Positions 34,176-45,532 of a stretch of 64,000 nucleotides of DNA are shown here, piece after piece. Below the pieces are notes generated by a model. That model worked only from the letters and a program-made list of their open reading frames with translations, made no database searches and was not told where the DNA came from. The stretch is from Isoetes taiwanensis (Eukaryota; Streptophyta; Lycopodiopsida; Isoetales; Isoetaceae). The DNA is taken from positions 3,997,487-4,061,486 of the forward strand of contig JAJEKV010000049.1 of the NCBI GenBank assembly GCA_021234155.1, read 5' to 3'. Both the position numbers and the translations under genes were made by a program. Position 1 is the stretch's first letter. Every line of letters starts with the position of its first letter.

Positions 34176-34720
34176 TAGATATTCCAAGGGTGAGGCATTG
34201 TCACTTGAATGCATGCCATCGATAATGCATTGTGGATTTGAATCCATAAGTGCTGTGGATAGGAAAGCGGGCATGCTATTTCATAAACTATCCTCTGGCA
34301 TGTTGCTTCAAATTCGTATGATCCTTTTCATCTCCTCATTTGAATCTAATAATGGTTTTATCAGTTCTTGAGAAATACCTATATGCTCATTTTTCCAGAT
34401 TGATTAAGGCAAACATTGTACAGTCCGTAGTTGTTTATGTCAACATTGAGTTGTGAGCTTTAATGGTAGTTTCTCCCAATGTATGGGAAGTATTCAAGAG
34501 TGAAGCAAAAAAAGCTTCATGGATTATAATTTTGGAGGACAAATAAGAGGAAGTTGCAATAATGAACATGGAAATTGATGAGGCTGTATTGAAGAGAATG
34601 AAGAAACTGTTCCTTTTTTTAGGCTCAATGCTTCAAGAATTATAATGGCTACAAATAGCAGAATGGCAGCAGCGTTTTTAATCTTCTTCATAACCCTTCA
34701 TAAATGCCTTTGTTAATAAT
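34176..34720. other. Unassigned
   Basis: No recognised gene or repeat. A short open frame crosses 34063-34371, partly inside repeat F3, and is probably spurious. Confidence 0.3.
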
Positions 34721-35691
34721 GCAGATAAAGCTACTGACAGGTCTCAAAGAATTTTTATCCATTGTTTAAGCAAGATGTACGTGAGTATGTTCTACATTTG
34801 TAATACAAAGGTTTCTGTACATTATTTTTTAGCCTAGATTTATTCAAACCAGCTATAATTGCAATGGATGGTGGAATCGCTTCATCCATTAAGTTCTTTT
34901 TTCTTTTGTTGCTTTATCCATTTTCTTTTTTCTTTTGTTGCACCATAGACATATGCATCCTGACACATGCCAAAAAACAACAGCATTCGTACAGAAATAT
35001 ATAAAACAAGCTAAACAAACCACAGAAAGTGCACAATGTTTCAGACACAAACACATCAAGCTTGAGATGAAACACAGTTGAGTTCAAAGACAACTTCACA
35101 TAAACTATCATGCCTAGATAGTTGTAAAAAGATTCCTTCCAAAAAAGGCTATTCACACATGAGGATAAGATGGTTGAAGGCAGGAAGAATCGCATGATTC
35201 CCCCGTATGTCTTCGAGCATGCTACTAAAAATTCAATATAATAAAACCCTAAAAAAATGCTACAGAGAGGTGGGCAATTCCATGAACTAATCCAAGAGAA
35301 AAAGTACTAAACTAGAACCGGCGCAAAACCTCCTGAAAATCCAATAAATCCAGAGAATCTGTTCTAGAGGCCCATCTAGAGAACCTGGCTCTTAGTGGCA
35401 GCCAGAATCAGCAAGGTTTGAAGGACACGAATTATAAATCGAATATAGAAATGCAATTGTTCTGAAACCCCGCATAGCAACAGGAACCATGCAAACCCAT
35501 ATTAAATGAAACCATTATACCTTTCCCATCCATTAAAAAAAACTACAAAAGATCTTTTTACAAACCTTAATCTATGTGTTTAAAAGACACTGGCATTTAA
35601 GAACAACATATCTTTAACATGAGACATTTCTTTAGAGCATGTAGGACCAAAATCGACACTTTTGTGGGTTTTGTACATAATATTTGACTTT

Positions 35692-35745
35692 CTCTTCTTC
35701 TTCTTCTTCTTCTTCTTCTATTCTATTCTATTCTATTCTATTCTT
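35692..35745. repeat. Compound microsatellite (TTC)n(TATTC)n in U1
   Basis: About eight TTC units run into about five TATTC units. The same tract is at 36832-36885 in U2. In U3 the corresponding place (38378-38388) has collapsed to CTTTCTCTTAGAAA. Confidence 0.9.
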
Positions 35746-37778
35746 AGAAAAACAAAATCTAGCATATGAAATACAGATATGAATTCCACATTCGGAATTT
35801 TTACCACACTAATTCCTATTTTGCTTAGCTTTGTACTTCACTCAAGTTTTTCCTATGTTGGATAATGCAGATAAAGCTACTGACAGGTCTCAAAGAATTT
35901 TTATCCATTGTTTAAGCAAGATGTACGTGAGTATGTTCTACATTTGTAATACAAAGGTTTCTGTACATTATTTTTTAGCCCAGATTTATTCAAACCAGCT
36001 ATAATTGCAATGGATGGTGGAATCGCTTCATCCATTAAGTTCTTTTTTCTTTTGTTGCTTCATCCATTAAGTTCTTTTTTCTTTTGTTGCACCATAGACA
36101 TATGCATCCTGACACAAGCCAAAAACAACAGCATTTGTACAGAAATATATAAAACAAGTTAAAACCACACAAAGTGCACAACGTTTCAGACACAAACACA
36201 TCAAGCTTGAGATGAAACACAGTTGAGTTCAAAGACAACTTCACATAAACTATCATGCCTAGATAGTTGTAAAAAGATTCCTTCCAAAAAAGGCTATTCA
36301 CACATGAGGATAAGATGGTTGAAGGCAGGAAGAATCGCATGATTCCCCCGTATGTCTTCGAGCATGCTACTAAAAATTCAATATAATAAAACCCTAAAAA
36401 AATGCTACAGAGAGGTGGGCAATTCCATGAACTAATCCAAGAGAAAAAGTACTAAACTAGAACCGGCGCAAAACCTCCTGAAAATCCAATAAATCCAGAG
36501 AATCTGTTCTAGAGGCCCATCTAGAGAACCTGGCTCTTAGTGGCAGCCAGAATCAGCAAGGTTTGAAGGACACGAATTATAAATCGAATATAGAAATGCA
36601 ATTGTTCTGAAACCCCGCAACAGTAACCATGCAAACCCATATTAAATGAAACCATTATACCTTTCCCATCCATTAAAAAAAACTACAAAAGATCTTTTTA
36701 CAAACCTTAATCTATGTGTTTAAAAGACACTGGCATTTAAGAACAACATATCTTTAACATGAGACATTTCTTTAGAGCATGTAGGACCAAAATCGACACT
36801 TTTGTGGGTTTTGTACATAATATTTGACTTTCTCTTCTTCTTCTTCTTCTTCTTCTTCTATTCTATTCTATTCTATTCTATTCTTAGAAAAACAAAATCT
36901 AGCATATGAAATACAGATATGAATTCCACATTCGGAATTTTTACCACACTAATTCCTATTTTGCTTAGCTTTGTACTTCACTCAAGTTTTTCCTATGTTG
37001 GATAATGCAGATAAAGCTACTGACAGGTCTCAAAGAATTTTTATCCATTGTTTAAGCAAGATGTACGTGAGTATGTTCTACATTTGTAATACAAAGGTTT
37101 CTGTACATTATTTTTTAGCCCAGATTTATTCAAACCAGCTATAATTGCAATGGATGGTGGAATCGCTTCATCCATTAAGTTCTTTTTTCTTTTGTTGCTT
37201 CATCCATTAAGTTCTTTTTTCTTTTGTTGCACCATAGACATATGCATCCTGACACAAGCCAAAAACAACAGCATTTGTACAGAAATATATAAAACAAGTT
37301 AAAACCACACAAAGTGCACAACGTTTCAGACACAAACACATCAAGCTTGAGATGAAACACAGTTGAGTTCAAAGACAACTTCACATAAACTATCATGCCT
37401 AGATAGTTGTAAAAGGCTTCCTTCCAAAAAAGGCTATTCGCACATGAGGATAAGATGGTTGAAGGCAGGAAGAATCGCATGATTCCCCCGTATGTCTTCG
37501 AGCATGCTACTAAAAATTCAATATAATAAAACCCTAAAAAAATGCTACAGAGAGGTGGGCAATTCCATGAATTAATCCAAGAGAAAAAGTTCTAAACTAG
37601 AACCGGCGCAAAACCTCCTGAAAATCCAACAAATTCCAGAGAATCTGTTCTAGAGGCCCATCTAGAGAACTTGGCTCTTAGTGGCAGCCAGAATCGGCAA
37701 GGTTTGAAGGACACGAATTACAAATCGAAACAATTGTTCTGAAACCCCCCAACAGTAACCATGCAAACCCATATTAAA

Positions 37779-37890
37779 TAGAATAGAATAGAATAGAATA
37801 GAATAGAATAGAATAGAATAGAATAGAATAGAATAGAATAGAATAGAATAGAATAGAATAGAATAGAATAGAATAGAATAGAATAGAATA
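37779..37890. repeat. Pentanucleotide tract (GAATA)n
   Basis: About 22 perfect GAATA units interrupt U3, where U1 and U2 read TATTAAATGAAACC. A shorter ATAGAATAGAA lies at the far side of the adjoining insert (38219-38230). Confidence 0.95.
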
Positions 37891-38233
37891 TGATTTTATC
37901 GTCCACGGAGACCAACTGGCCTATGGGACCCAAGTACAAAGAGAGAGCAGCAGGCGTATTACTACCAGGATTAAAAAACCCCCGCCCCGAAGGGTTTTCG
38001 GAGGAAAAACCTTAGTAGCAATAAGGATCTTTCGACATACCGCATGCTTATATACATAATCACAAGTACAGCTGAGGTTAATGTCGGACAGGGGGGCATA
38101 ACTGAGTCCGCGTATCCATTACCTCCCGGAGGTACGATCCCAACAAGCCTACAGAGGCCGTGCTCAGTAGCTCATGCAAGGCCTGATGGGGCACAACTAA
38201 CCGAGCATACCGAGCCCGATAGAATAGAAAAAA
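37891..38233 (-). mobile_element. LINE-like 3' end inserted with pentamer tail (J1)
   Basis: On the minus strand the insert runs through TCGGGGCGGGGG to GGTCTCCGTGGACGATAAAA, followed by the TATTC tract. A second copy at 55605-55763 ends GGGTTCCCGTGGACGTAAAA and then ATCTT repeats. The shared end next to a simple-repeat tail suggests a 5'-truncated non-LTR element. No protein is recognisable in this part. Confidence 0.5.
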
Positions 38234-38506
38234 CTAAAAAATATCTTTTTACAAACCTTAATCTATGTGTTTAAAAGACACTGGCATTTAAGAACAACAT
38301 ATCTTTAACATGAGACGTTTCTTTAGAGCATGTAGGACCAAAATCGACGCTTTTGTGGGTTTTGTACATAATATTTGACTTTCTCTTAGAAAAACAAAAT
38401 CTAGCATATGAAATACAGATATGAATTCCACATTCGGAATTTTTACCACACCAATTCCTATTTTGCTTAGCTTTGTACTTCACTCAAGTTTTTCCTATGT
38501 TGGATG

Positions 38507-39227
38507 GATTCTAAAGGGTTAACATTGTTAAAGAGAGAGTTGGATATACGTCAATGGTAATTGTAACATCTATATTATCTAGAAAATGATATGATCTATT
38601 GTTTCAATGATGCATGTTATTTCAATCAAGTACACAAACGCAAACGTTAATAATTAGTAAGACAGCAGAATGAAAAAAATTGGTTGAGAAATCATTTTGA
38701 TTAAATCAAGAAGTTACCAACTTGCTTGTCTTATACACAACTTTTTCTTTCTATGGGATGGTTCTTATACGCGTTTGGAGATGGACTTGAAACCACGTTT
38801 CTCAACATTGGATTGGACTTACATGACTTGCTAGACGTGGCATTTCCTGATGTTTCAGTGAATGATAGAAGTGTGTCCCATGGGGTGCAAAGGGCAATCC
38901 TTATGCCACTAATGTAGACGAAGTAAAGAAGAGTGGTTGCCTGCTGCATCGATCGATTATTACAGTGTTGATCGAGCTGTTGATGAGAATGACGTATGGG
39001 TCTATCCTATTGAATTTTGAATGCACATTCCATATATTTAATCTGCTGCCATTGCCATTACAGGATTGTGTAAGTCCTATTGCTAGGCACTTGAGGAGCA
39101 CCGGTAATTCCCAATTCATATCGAAAAGAAAAATACCAAGCCATGAAACTTGGAAAGGAAAAAATCTAATTTATGGATGCCAATTAAGCAGTTGCACACA
39201 TAGAGAATACTTTATTAACATGCAGGA
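38507..39227. other. Unassigned, weak coding signal
   Basis: A 63-codon plus-strand frame at 38726-38917 (LYAFGDGLETTFLNIGLDLH segment) looks protein-like but has no family I can name. Nothing else was recognised. Confidence 0.3.
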
Positions 39228-39500
39228 ATATGTAGCATTATAACAGGGGGTTTTTTTTGTGATTTTATACGCTTTTTGGCATGGTTTTCATATGATTTCA
39301 TGGGCGTATTGCACGAGGCATACTAATCAGTACATCTAGAGTGCACCAAGTTTTTGCATGCAATTTGTGCAATTTTTATCTCATCCTCCTCAATGGTTAA
39401 GATCAGAGGGCTTACAAAGAAAGCCCTCTTTTAATTCAAAAAGATCCAAGGGCTTATAATAAAAGCCCTTTTCTCATGAGATTCGATCTGACCCGTAATT
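39228..39500 (+). repeat. Dispersed repeat F, copy F4
   Basis: It starts TATGTAGCATTATAACAGGG, as F1 does. The body matches F2 inverted, including an AATAAAAGCCCTTTT block. It is followed by a GC-richer, leader-like region (39500-39830). That region contains a short reading MELKLRMWASQIKQQMGTKE ending in a donor-like AAAA|GTAAGA at 39834, compatible with an untranslated leader and small exon. Confidence 0.55.
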
Positions 39501-40675
39501 AGGGCACGGTTAGGGTTTGTGGCGATTCTAATCGTGGTGTTGCACCCTCGGGTGTTCCATCGGGTGGTCCTTCCGCAGAAGTTTTTGCGGTGTTTTTGAA
39601 GCGGTTCGATCCAAGGGGGTAGGTCAGTTCCCCCTTTTTATTTTTCCATTCAGGTGTATTCCTGCAGGGATTTCTTCATGGGTCAGCACCAGGTAGATTT
39701 TTCTGCAGAAGTTTCTTCGGGGTCAGCTCCAATTGTTTCAGGGACGAGCTAATCGATCTGTCATGGAGCTCAAATTGCGCATGTGGGCAAGCCAAATCAA
39801 GCAGCAAATGGGCACGAAAGAGGATTTGCTAAAAGTAAGACTAAAGATTTGTGACTGTTGAATATTTACAGATCATGCAGGATCTGGGTTTTATTTAAGA
39901 ATCTGAACTGGTTCTCATTATGATGGGGATTTGAGATGCTTAAACTGAACGGCTTGTTTCCGACACTTCACCCAAATTCCTAATCTCAGATGCTTTATTC
40001 ATGGGCCCAATACTTAAATCTTGCTATCCGATCAGAGCCCGGATACTTAAGCATGCGCCCGGATGAGGTTGGACAAACCAAGTCCGGTCGAGCACAAATA
40101 CCGTATTGATCTGATGTTGCAGGAGTATGTGGAGCATGAAGCTATTGCCATCATGTGAAAGCTCTTGCTTCTTGTTACCTTTTTGTTGATGCGAAGATTG
40201 GGGCAGCTGCTGGCTCTTTGGATTAAGGGAAATCGCTTACCAGGACCCCCCATTTGTCTTCTCCGGAGGTCTAAGATAAAAAATCTTTCAGGTTGGTCCC
40301 TCCCCTTTCTTAATTACAAGTGGACTCACAAAATGCATCTTCTTTCGCTGTGGTTCTCAATTTAAGAGATAAATGTGAACTCGCCTCGAAGTTGTTCTTC
40401 CCGACTCAAGAAGGCAAAGGCACAAAGATAAGGCAAAGCTCGTCTCGAATTGTTCTTCTGACTAAGTAATTACACTGGCTAGAGCGAGGACCAAGCACTG
40501 GCCGAGGAGTAAAATAAGAGCTTCAAGTTTATTAATTAACATAGTTTAACTTGTTAAATTGTTTTATTCATGGAGCAAGCTTCTTGAATTGTTTTCCATT
40601 TTGTAACAACGGTTCAGGCTCTTAATGTCATTTCAAATGACAAAAGTTGGTGTCCATGCTTGGTTTTTCATTGTA

Positions 40676-40980
40676 TGCAGTTTATCTTGCACAAGGAATA
40701 TGGGTCAATAGTACGAGTATGGCTTGGCCCTACCACTCTTCTTGTTTCAGTCAAAGACCACAAGATCGTTAGGGAAGAGCAAGCGACCGTAATCAAGTTT
40801 CGCACAAAACACTTGATCTTGTTTTTGGAAGGCATTGCCTTCCCAACCCTTGTTCCTAGTTGGCTTTTCGGTTTTCGCTTTGGTTGCACCATGCCCAGCA
40901 GGTTGCAAACTCGTGTGCGGATTTGTTGGCTGCGTAATCAAAGGTCCGGTGCCCTTAGTTTTTTTAAGGGCAGTGACTAA
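40676..40980 (+). pseudogene. Cytochrome P450-like N-terminal fragment
   Basis: After an acceptor-like TGTATGCAG the frame reads LHKEYGSIVRVWLGPTTLLV then SVKDHKIVREE. This is the beta-sheet-1 region of plant P450s, where the substrate-access part begins (compare the YGxxVRxWLGP pattern). Homology fades after about 40790 and there is no haem-binding Cys motif, so only one exon-sized piece is present. Confidence 0.5.
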
Positions 40981-41020
40981 ACTAGAAAGACATTAAACTA
41001 GAAAGACATCAATGTCTGAG

Positions 41021-41390
41021 CGACATCAGCAAGAGGTATATCTGCAACCTCGTCAAACATGGGATCTCAGGATATGCACAACAGCAGGAAGGCTACTCTA
41101 AAGATCGCTGTGCTTTGCAGTTCTTTGAGAACATGCAACGGGAGGGCATAATGCTAGACCAGATAACACCCTTAGGGCAGGGAGAGAACATCCATGAACT
41201 TATTATTGGACGGAAGTTTTAGGTGAACATTGTCCTTGGGAATAAACTTTGATAGGTATTCCAAGTGTGCAAGCTTAGAGGATGCAGAGAGAGCTTTTTG
41301 ACAAGTTGTTGGATAGAGATATAGTGTTATGGATTCATAGTGTTTCAGCACACACACATGAGCACTTTATGTGCCTTCACAAATAGCAAA
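41021..41390 (+). pseudogene. PPR fragment, left arm
   Basis: Readings include ISGYAQQQEGYSKDRCALQF, ENMQREGIMLDQIT, and in another frame a CASLEDAERAF/LLDRDIVLW segment. These correspond to consecutive helices of plant P- and L-type PPR motifs, which bind organellar RNA. Several frame changes occur. The same reading appears on the minus strand of the right arm (42214-42583). Confidence 0.7.
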
Positions 41391-42213
41391 TGCTTTTATT
41401 AATAGGCCGTTGGTAGTGGAGACAAATTTTTGGAACTCCCAAGTAATGGCAAATGTCGTTGTCATTAGTTTTACTAAACTGCTGTTCATACGAGTAGGTT
41501 GTTTAACGATTTAGGCCCTTAAAGTTTATCTACGTTTGCTTTTGTTAGGGCCCAAAATTTTTTTTAATATAGCAATCAACACACAACTACCATTAACATT
41601 ATTAACACAAACCATTGCATTTAACACATTTAAATTAAAATCCCCCTTAAACCCCCTTTGGTTTGGGTGCATATTCACACGGGGGGTTACGTAGGGCAGC
41701 GAGAGCCCCAAAAAATTTACAATACATGTACAAAATTTTCACCATTGAGTACATTCTCTCAAACCTTATAGTATTTTGCAAACTTTAATATACAGTATAC
41801 AAAAACTTGTACATGCATACCCCACAAACGAGGATCGCTATGTACGGTCCAGATCTTGGAATAAAGGGTAAATATGCCCATCCGACAGCCTCTCAAGGTC
41901 CTGAGTAACCCCCCCGGTGAATATGCACCCAAACCAAAGGGGGTTTAAGGGGGATTTTAATTTAAATGTGTTAAATGCAATGGTTTGTGTTAATAATGTT
42001 AATGGTAGTTGTGTGTTGATTGCTATATTAAAAAATTTTTTGGACCCTTCGGGCCCTAACAAAAGCAAACGTAGATAAACTTTAAGGGCCTAAATCGTTA
42101 AACAACCTACTCGTATGAACAGCAGTTTAGTAAAACTAATGACAACGACATTTGCCATTACTTGGGAGTTCCAAAAATTTGTCTCCACTACCAACGGCCT
42201 ATTAATAAAAGCA

Positions 42214-42583
42214 TTTGCTATTTGTGAAGGCACATAAAGTGCTCATGTGTGTGTGCTGAAACACTATGAATCCATAACACTATATCTCTATCCAACAACT
42301 TGTCAAAAAGCTCTCTCTGCATCCTCTAAGCTTGCACACTTGGAATACCTATCAAAGTTTATTCCCAAGGACAATGTTCACCTAAAACTTCCGTCCAATA
42401 ATAAGTTCATGGATGTTCTCTCCCTGCCCTAAGGGTGTTATCTGGTCTAGCATTATGCCCTCCCGTTGCATGTTCTCAAAGAACTGCAAAGCACAGCGAT
42501 CTTTAGAGTAGCCTTCCTGCTGTTGTGCATATCCTGAGATCCCATGTTTGACGAGGTTGCAGATATACCTCTTGCTGATGTCG
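42214..42583 (-). pseudogene. PPR fragment, right arm
   Basis: This is the inverted duplicate of the left-arm PPR fragment. The frame on minus runs from 42690 into it and ends at 42382 with the LGQGENIHELIIGRKF segment. Confidence 0.7.
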
Positions 42584-42690
42584 CAAACAACAGAATAGAA
42601 AGACCTGGATAAAGAAAGTACCAAGCATGAATTAGATGTTGATGCAGAAGGCATTAAGCCTTCATGGATAAAGCCCCCATGGATTAGCAT

Positions 42691-42845
42691 GGATAAAGCC
42701 CTTCATAGAGGAAATTTTCAAGGCACCCCAATTGGGGTTATAACATCAATCTGGCCATAACTGCAATTGGAAAGCTCATGTTCATCCAATTCTCAGAGCT
42801 TGTCAACGATTACTACAACAATGGATTGCCTTCAAATCTCAGCGG
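42691..42845 (+). pseudogene. PAL: PAL internal fragment (copy P2)
   Basis: [14 protein letters not shown], then after a small change [18 protein letters not shown] and GLPSNLSG, stopping abruptly inside the NLSGG segment. It corresponds to the 5' end of P1. A partial duplicate ATGGATAAAGCCC lies just upstream at 42664. The right boundary is fused to gypsy gag sequence without an intron-like signal. Confidence 0.88.
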
Positions 42846-42997
42846 CAACGCAAATGTTGGCAAGCAGGACAAGAAGCAAGTCAGCTTCAAGGAGCAAGGA
42901 GGTGGTTCCAACTACTCAAAGGAAGTCAAGCAGTTCTTACAGTCCATCCCTAGGGAGAAGAGGCAGGAATGTATTGAAAAGCAGATTGTGCTTCAGG

Positions 42998-43246
42998 CCC
43001 GGGGGTTTCACCTACTATAAAGGTGATACGCCACGTGCGTTAATGGGGTCAGCAAAAAACCCTCCGTATACACCTTGTCCAACCTTCTAAACGCCCCTTC
43101 CCGTATACATATTACACTGGATTCCCCCCCAGAAAACCCCCTAGCCAAGCCCCTATCCGTATTTATACATACGGTTTAGGGTTAAAAAAGATCCACCCCT
43201 TTCACTCACATGGTATATACGCCTTAAACTATGTGACATCCCCGGG
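42998..43246. mobile_element. MITE K, copy K1 (249 bp)
   Basis: The ends are CCCGGGGGTTTCACCTA and, inverted, CCCGGGGATGTCACATA. The 8-bp target GCTTCAGG is duplicated at 42990-42997 and 43247-43254, which suggests a hAT-like class, although the terminal bases are atypical. The interior repeats CCGTATAC-type motifs. It lies inside gypsy gag, so it is younger than that element. Confidence 0.75.
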
Positions 43247-43473
43247 GCTTCAGGTGCTTCTAGCCAGGACATCGGACACATAATTGCCCATTTGTGATAA
43301 ATGTGGCGTTAGCAAAGATGGGATGGGAGACACCCACAGATATCGACGAAGAAGATGCTCCCGACTACATCTAGGGTGAGTGACACATCTTTGCCGCTAT
43401 TGATTCCGAGAATGCTGAGAGTCAGTATCAAGTCATTTCCACGACTGGGAAGGCCCAAGCCAAGTCCTTCATA

Positions 43474-44004
43474 GTGTTGATAGATACAGGGAGTACCCAC
43501 AATTTTGCTTCGCCCAGGATGGTACAGACGTTGAAGCTGAAGCCTTTGAACTCCAAGCCTAGGCCGGTTGTGTTGGCAAGTGGGGCGATCCGACACATAG
43601 CAGGAATGAGGATCAACTTCAACATAGACTTGTCAGGTATCAATGTTGGATTGGGAGCAGAAGTGATGAACATCGGCAAGTACGACTTGATCATAGGCAT
43701 GGAATACCTTGGACCGGCTGGACCCGTGATTAATTGTGGGAAGCGGAAAGTGACCTTAACAATGCCAGAAGGCAAGGTCATTGAGATAACAGGTAAAGAA
43801 GTCACCCCAATCATGCAATGCATGTCTAGTAAGAAGTTACTTAACTGCATAAGGAAGGAGCAAGTGGCCTATGTCTTTAAATTCAAAGTTGATGAGCAGG
43901 AGACAGAGGAAGAAAAAGAGGCCAAAGCATTGAGCAAGCTCCTAAAGCCTATAGCAAAGTTGGTGAAGGAATTCCATGATTTGTTTCCAGATGAGATTAA
44001 GTAA
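43474..44004 (+). pseudogene. Gypsy protease and spacer
   Basis: The 176-codon frame opens MLIDTGSTHNFAS, the retropepsin active-site Asp-Thr-Gly. It continues with a GMEYLG segment and ends FHDLFPDEIK with a stop in the link to RT. The protease cleaves the element polyprotein. The active-site motif is intact. Confidence 0.9.
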
Positions 44005-44810
44005 CTTCCACCTTATAGAGGAGTCGAGTGTGAAATAGCACTTGAGCCAGGGACTAAGCCAACAAGCAAGGCGCCCTACAGGATATCAACCCAGGAGTTG
44101 ACGGAATTGAAGAAGCAATTGCAAGAGTTGCTAGACCTAGGGTTTATAAGACCTAGTGGGAGCACCAATACTCTTCGTGAAGAAGAAGGATGGAAGTCTT
44201 AGGATGTGCATTGACTATCGTCAATTGAACAAGCACACCATCAAGAACAAGTATGCTCTACCTCAATCAGATGATTTGATGGATCAACTGCAAGGAGCAA
44301 AGGTCTTCTCCAAGATAGATTTGAGGTCAGGCTATCACCAGATCAGAATCAAGGAAGAGGACATCCATAAGTCTGCATTCAGGATGAGATATGGCCATTA
44401 TGAGTTCACAATGATGCCGTTTGGATTGTCCAATGCTCCAGCAACCTTCATGAGACTCATGAATGATGTTTTCTGCGAGTTCCTGGATGCTTTCATCATA
44501 GTTTTCTTCGATGACATCCTAATCTACAGCAAATCCTTAGAAGAGCATGTCCAGCACTTGAGAAAAGTACTCGAAAAGTTGAGGAGGCATCAGTTTTTTG
44601 CGAAGCTATCCAAGTGTCACTTCGCAACAGAAAGGGTGGAGTACTTGGGGCATGTAATCACAACGGAAGGGATTTCCAAGCGGTAATTGATTGGCCGGCA
44701 CCAAAGAACACCCATGAAGTGAGAAGCTTCCTCGGCTTAGCAGGATATTATAGGAAGTTCGTCAAGAACTTTGCAAAGGTGGCACCCCTGGGTATTTGCT
44801 GACCAACAAG
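44005..44810 (+). pseudogene. Gypsy reverse transcriptase
   Basis: After a stop, RT reads [20 protein letters not shown], shifts frame near 44155, then [19 protein letters not shown]. Motif A is [13 protein letters not shown] (Asp55 of the 176-codon frame), then [12 protein letters not shown], and the catalytic FFDDILIYS (residues 117-120). A frameshift near 44680 leads to [20 protein letters not shown], after which the element ends. Confidence 0.93.
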
Positions 44811-45532
44811 ATTCACAACAACCCATGTCGATTTCAACGAGGTAACTATTGGACCCAAATCCTTTTCTTTAATCTATGGCATTAAGAATTTGCTGCAGGC
44901 CTATCCTAGCCAGCATCCTCTCAAAGTTCCAAAAAAGAAACCAACAAATGACTGCTTCCTATTCGAATCATATTGTGAAGTTTTGCTCCAAAAAGGCTTC
45001 CACAAAAATAAGATGTTTATTTCTTACTTTTGCTCGCAACAGAATAAAACACATTAGATAGTTTATGCCACAAAGTGCAATGAAAGACTTCTGTAACTGT
45101 GATACAAAGCTTGTAGTTATATTTGCTGGTTCATGCCACAGATCTTGAAATTGGCAAAATTATGGATAATCTTGATTTCATTTTATTATATTTCTCATTG
45201 TCTTTGTTAGATTTATGAGTTTGATCTTAAAAAGATCTACGAATGGTCTGATTACATATAAACCTGCTCAGATAAGCTTTTCTGATGCCTTGCGATAGAA
45301 GTATCCTTTGGTTTATCTTTCAAATCCGGTCAAATTTTTGTTGCAGATGTTCTTACATACCATATAGGCACATCATGAAGATGATTTGTGCCAAGATTTT
45401 GGTATGTAGTGCAAAGGCATTACATGCGTATTGCTAAAGTTTCATAAACATTGTCTTCAATCTCAGTTTCAGGTATAAGCATTTCAGAAGTATTGGCAGA
45501 CCTCTTGCAAAGGAATGTGTCGCAGACTATTC
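44811..45532. other. Unassigned AT-rich region
   Basis: I see no gene or repeat between the gypsy relic and foldback copy H4. Confidence 0.35.

Larger units (their letters stand above)
34721..38506. repeat. Triplicated 1.14-kb unit (U1, U2, U3)
   Basis: Units begin at GCAGATAAAGCTACTGACAG at 34721, 35867 and 37007, and end with a TTTTTCCTATGTTGGAT motif. U1 and U2 are about 1146 and 1140 bp; U3 is about 1500 bp because it contains an extra insertion. A minus-strand frame (MRFFLPSTILSS start; 34914, 36035, 37175) is kept in all three but has no recognisable family and diverges at its end. U2 and U3 share the ATCCATTAAGTTCTTTTTTC duplication that U1 lacks, so U3 arose from U2 or the reverse. 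Confidence 0.92.
41021..42583. mobile_element. 1.56-kb palindrome: foldback copy H3 with PPR-derived arms
   Basis: The sequence from 41021 (CGACATCAGCAAGAGG) to about 41690 is repeated inverted from about 41905 to 42583 with almost no visible differences. The unpaired centre is about 214 bp. The inner arms and loop are the H core shared with H1, H2 and H4. The outer arms (41021-41547 and 42058-42583) are unique to this copy and derive from a PPR gene. No coding capacity for transposition is seen. Confidence 0.92.
42846..44810 (+). mobile_element. Ty3/gypsy gag-pol relic
   Basis: In order: a Lys/Gln-rich gag end ([32 protein letters not shown]), a CDKCG zinc-knuckle remnant near 43290, protease, RT palm and the start of the connection. 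It lacks LTRs, RNase H and integrase. A MITE (K1) interrupts gag. It joins PAL at 42845. Confidence 0.88.

Noticed and set aside
37718-37939. 73-codon minus frame made of Ile-Leu-Phe-Tyr-Ser repeats
   Set aside because: It is only the translation of the GAATA microsatellite.
41691-41904. Ribozyme or tRNA in the loop of foldback family H
   Set aside because: I looked for a hammerhead core (CTGATGA with GAAA), tRNA A/B boxes and a cloverleaf and found none. The loop stays an unexplained conserved sequence.
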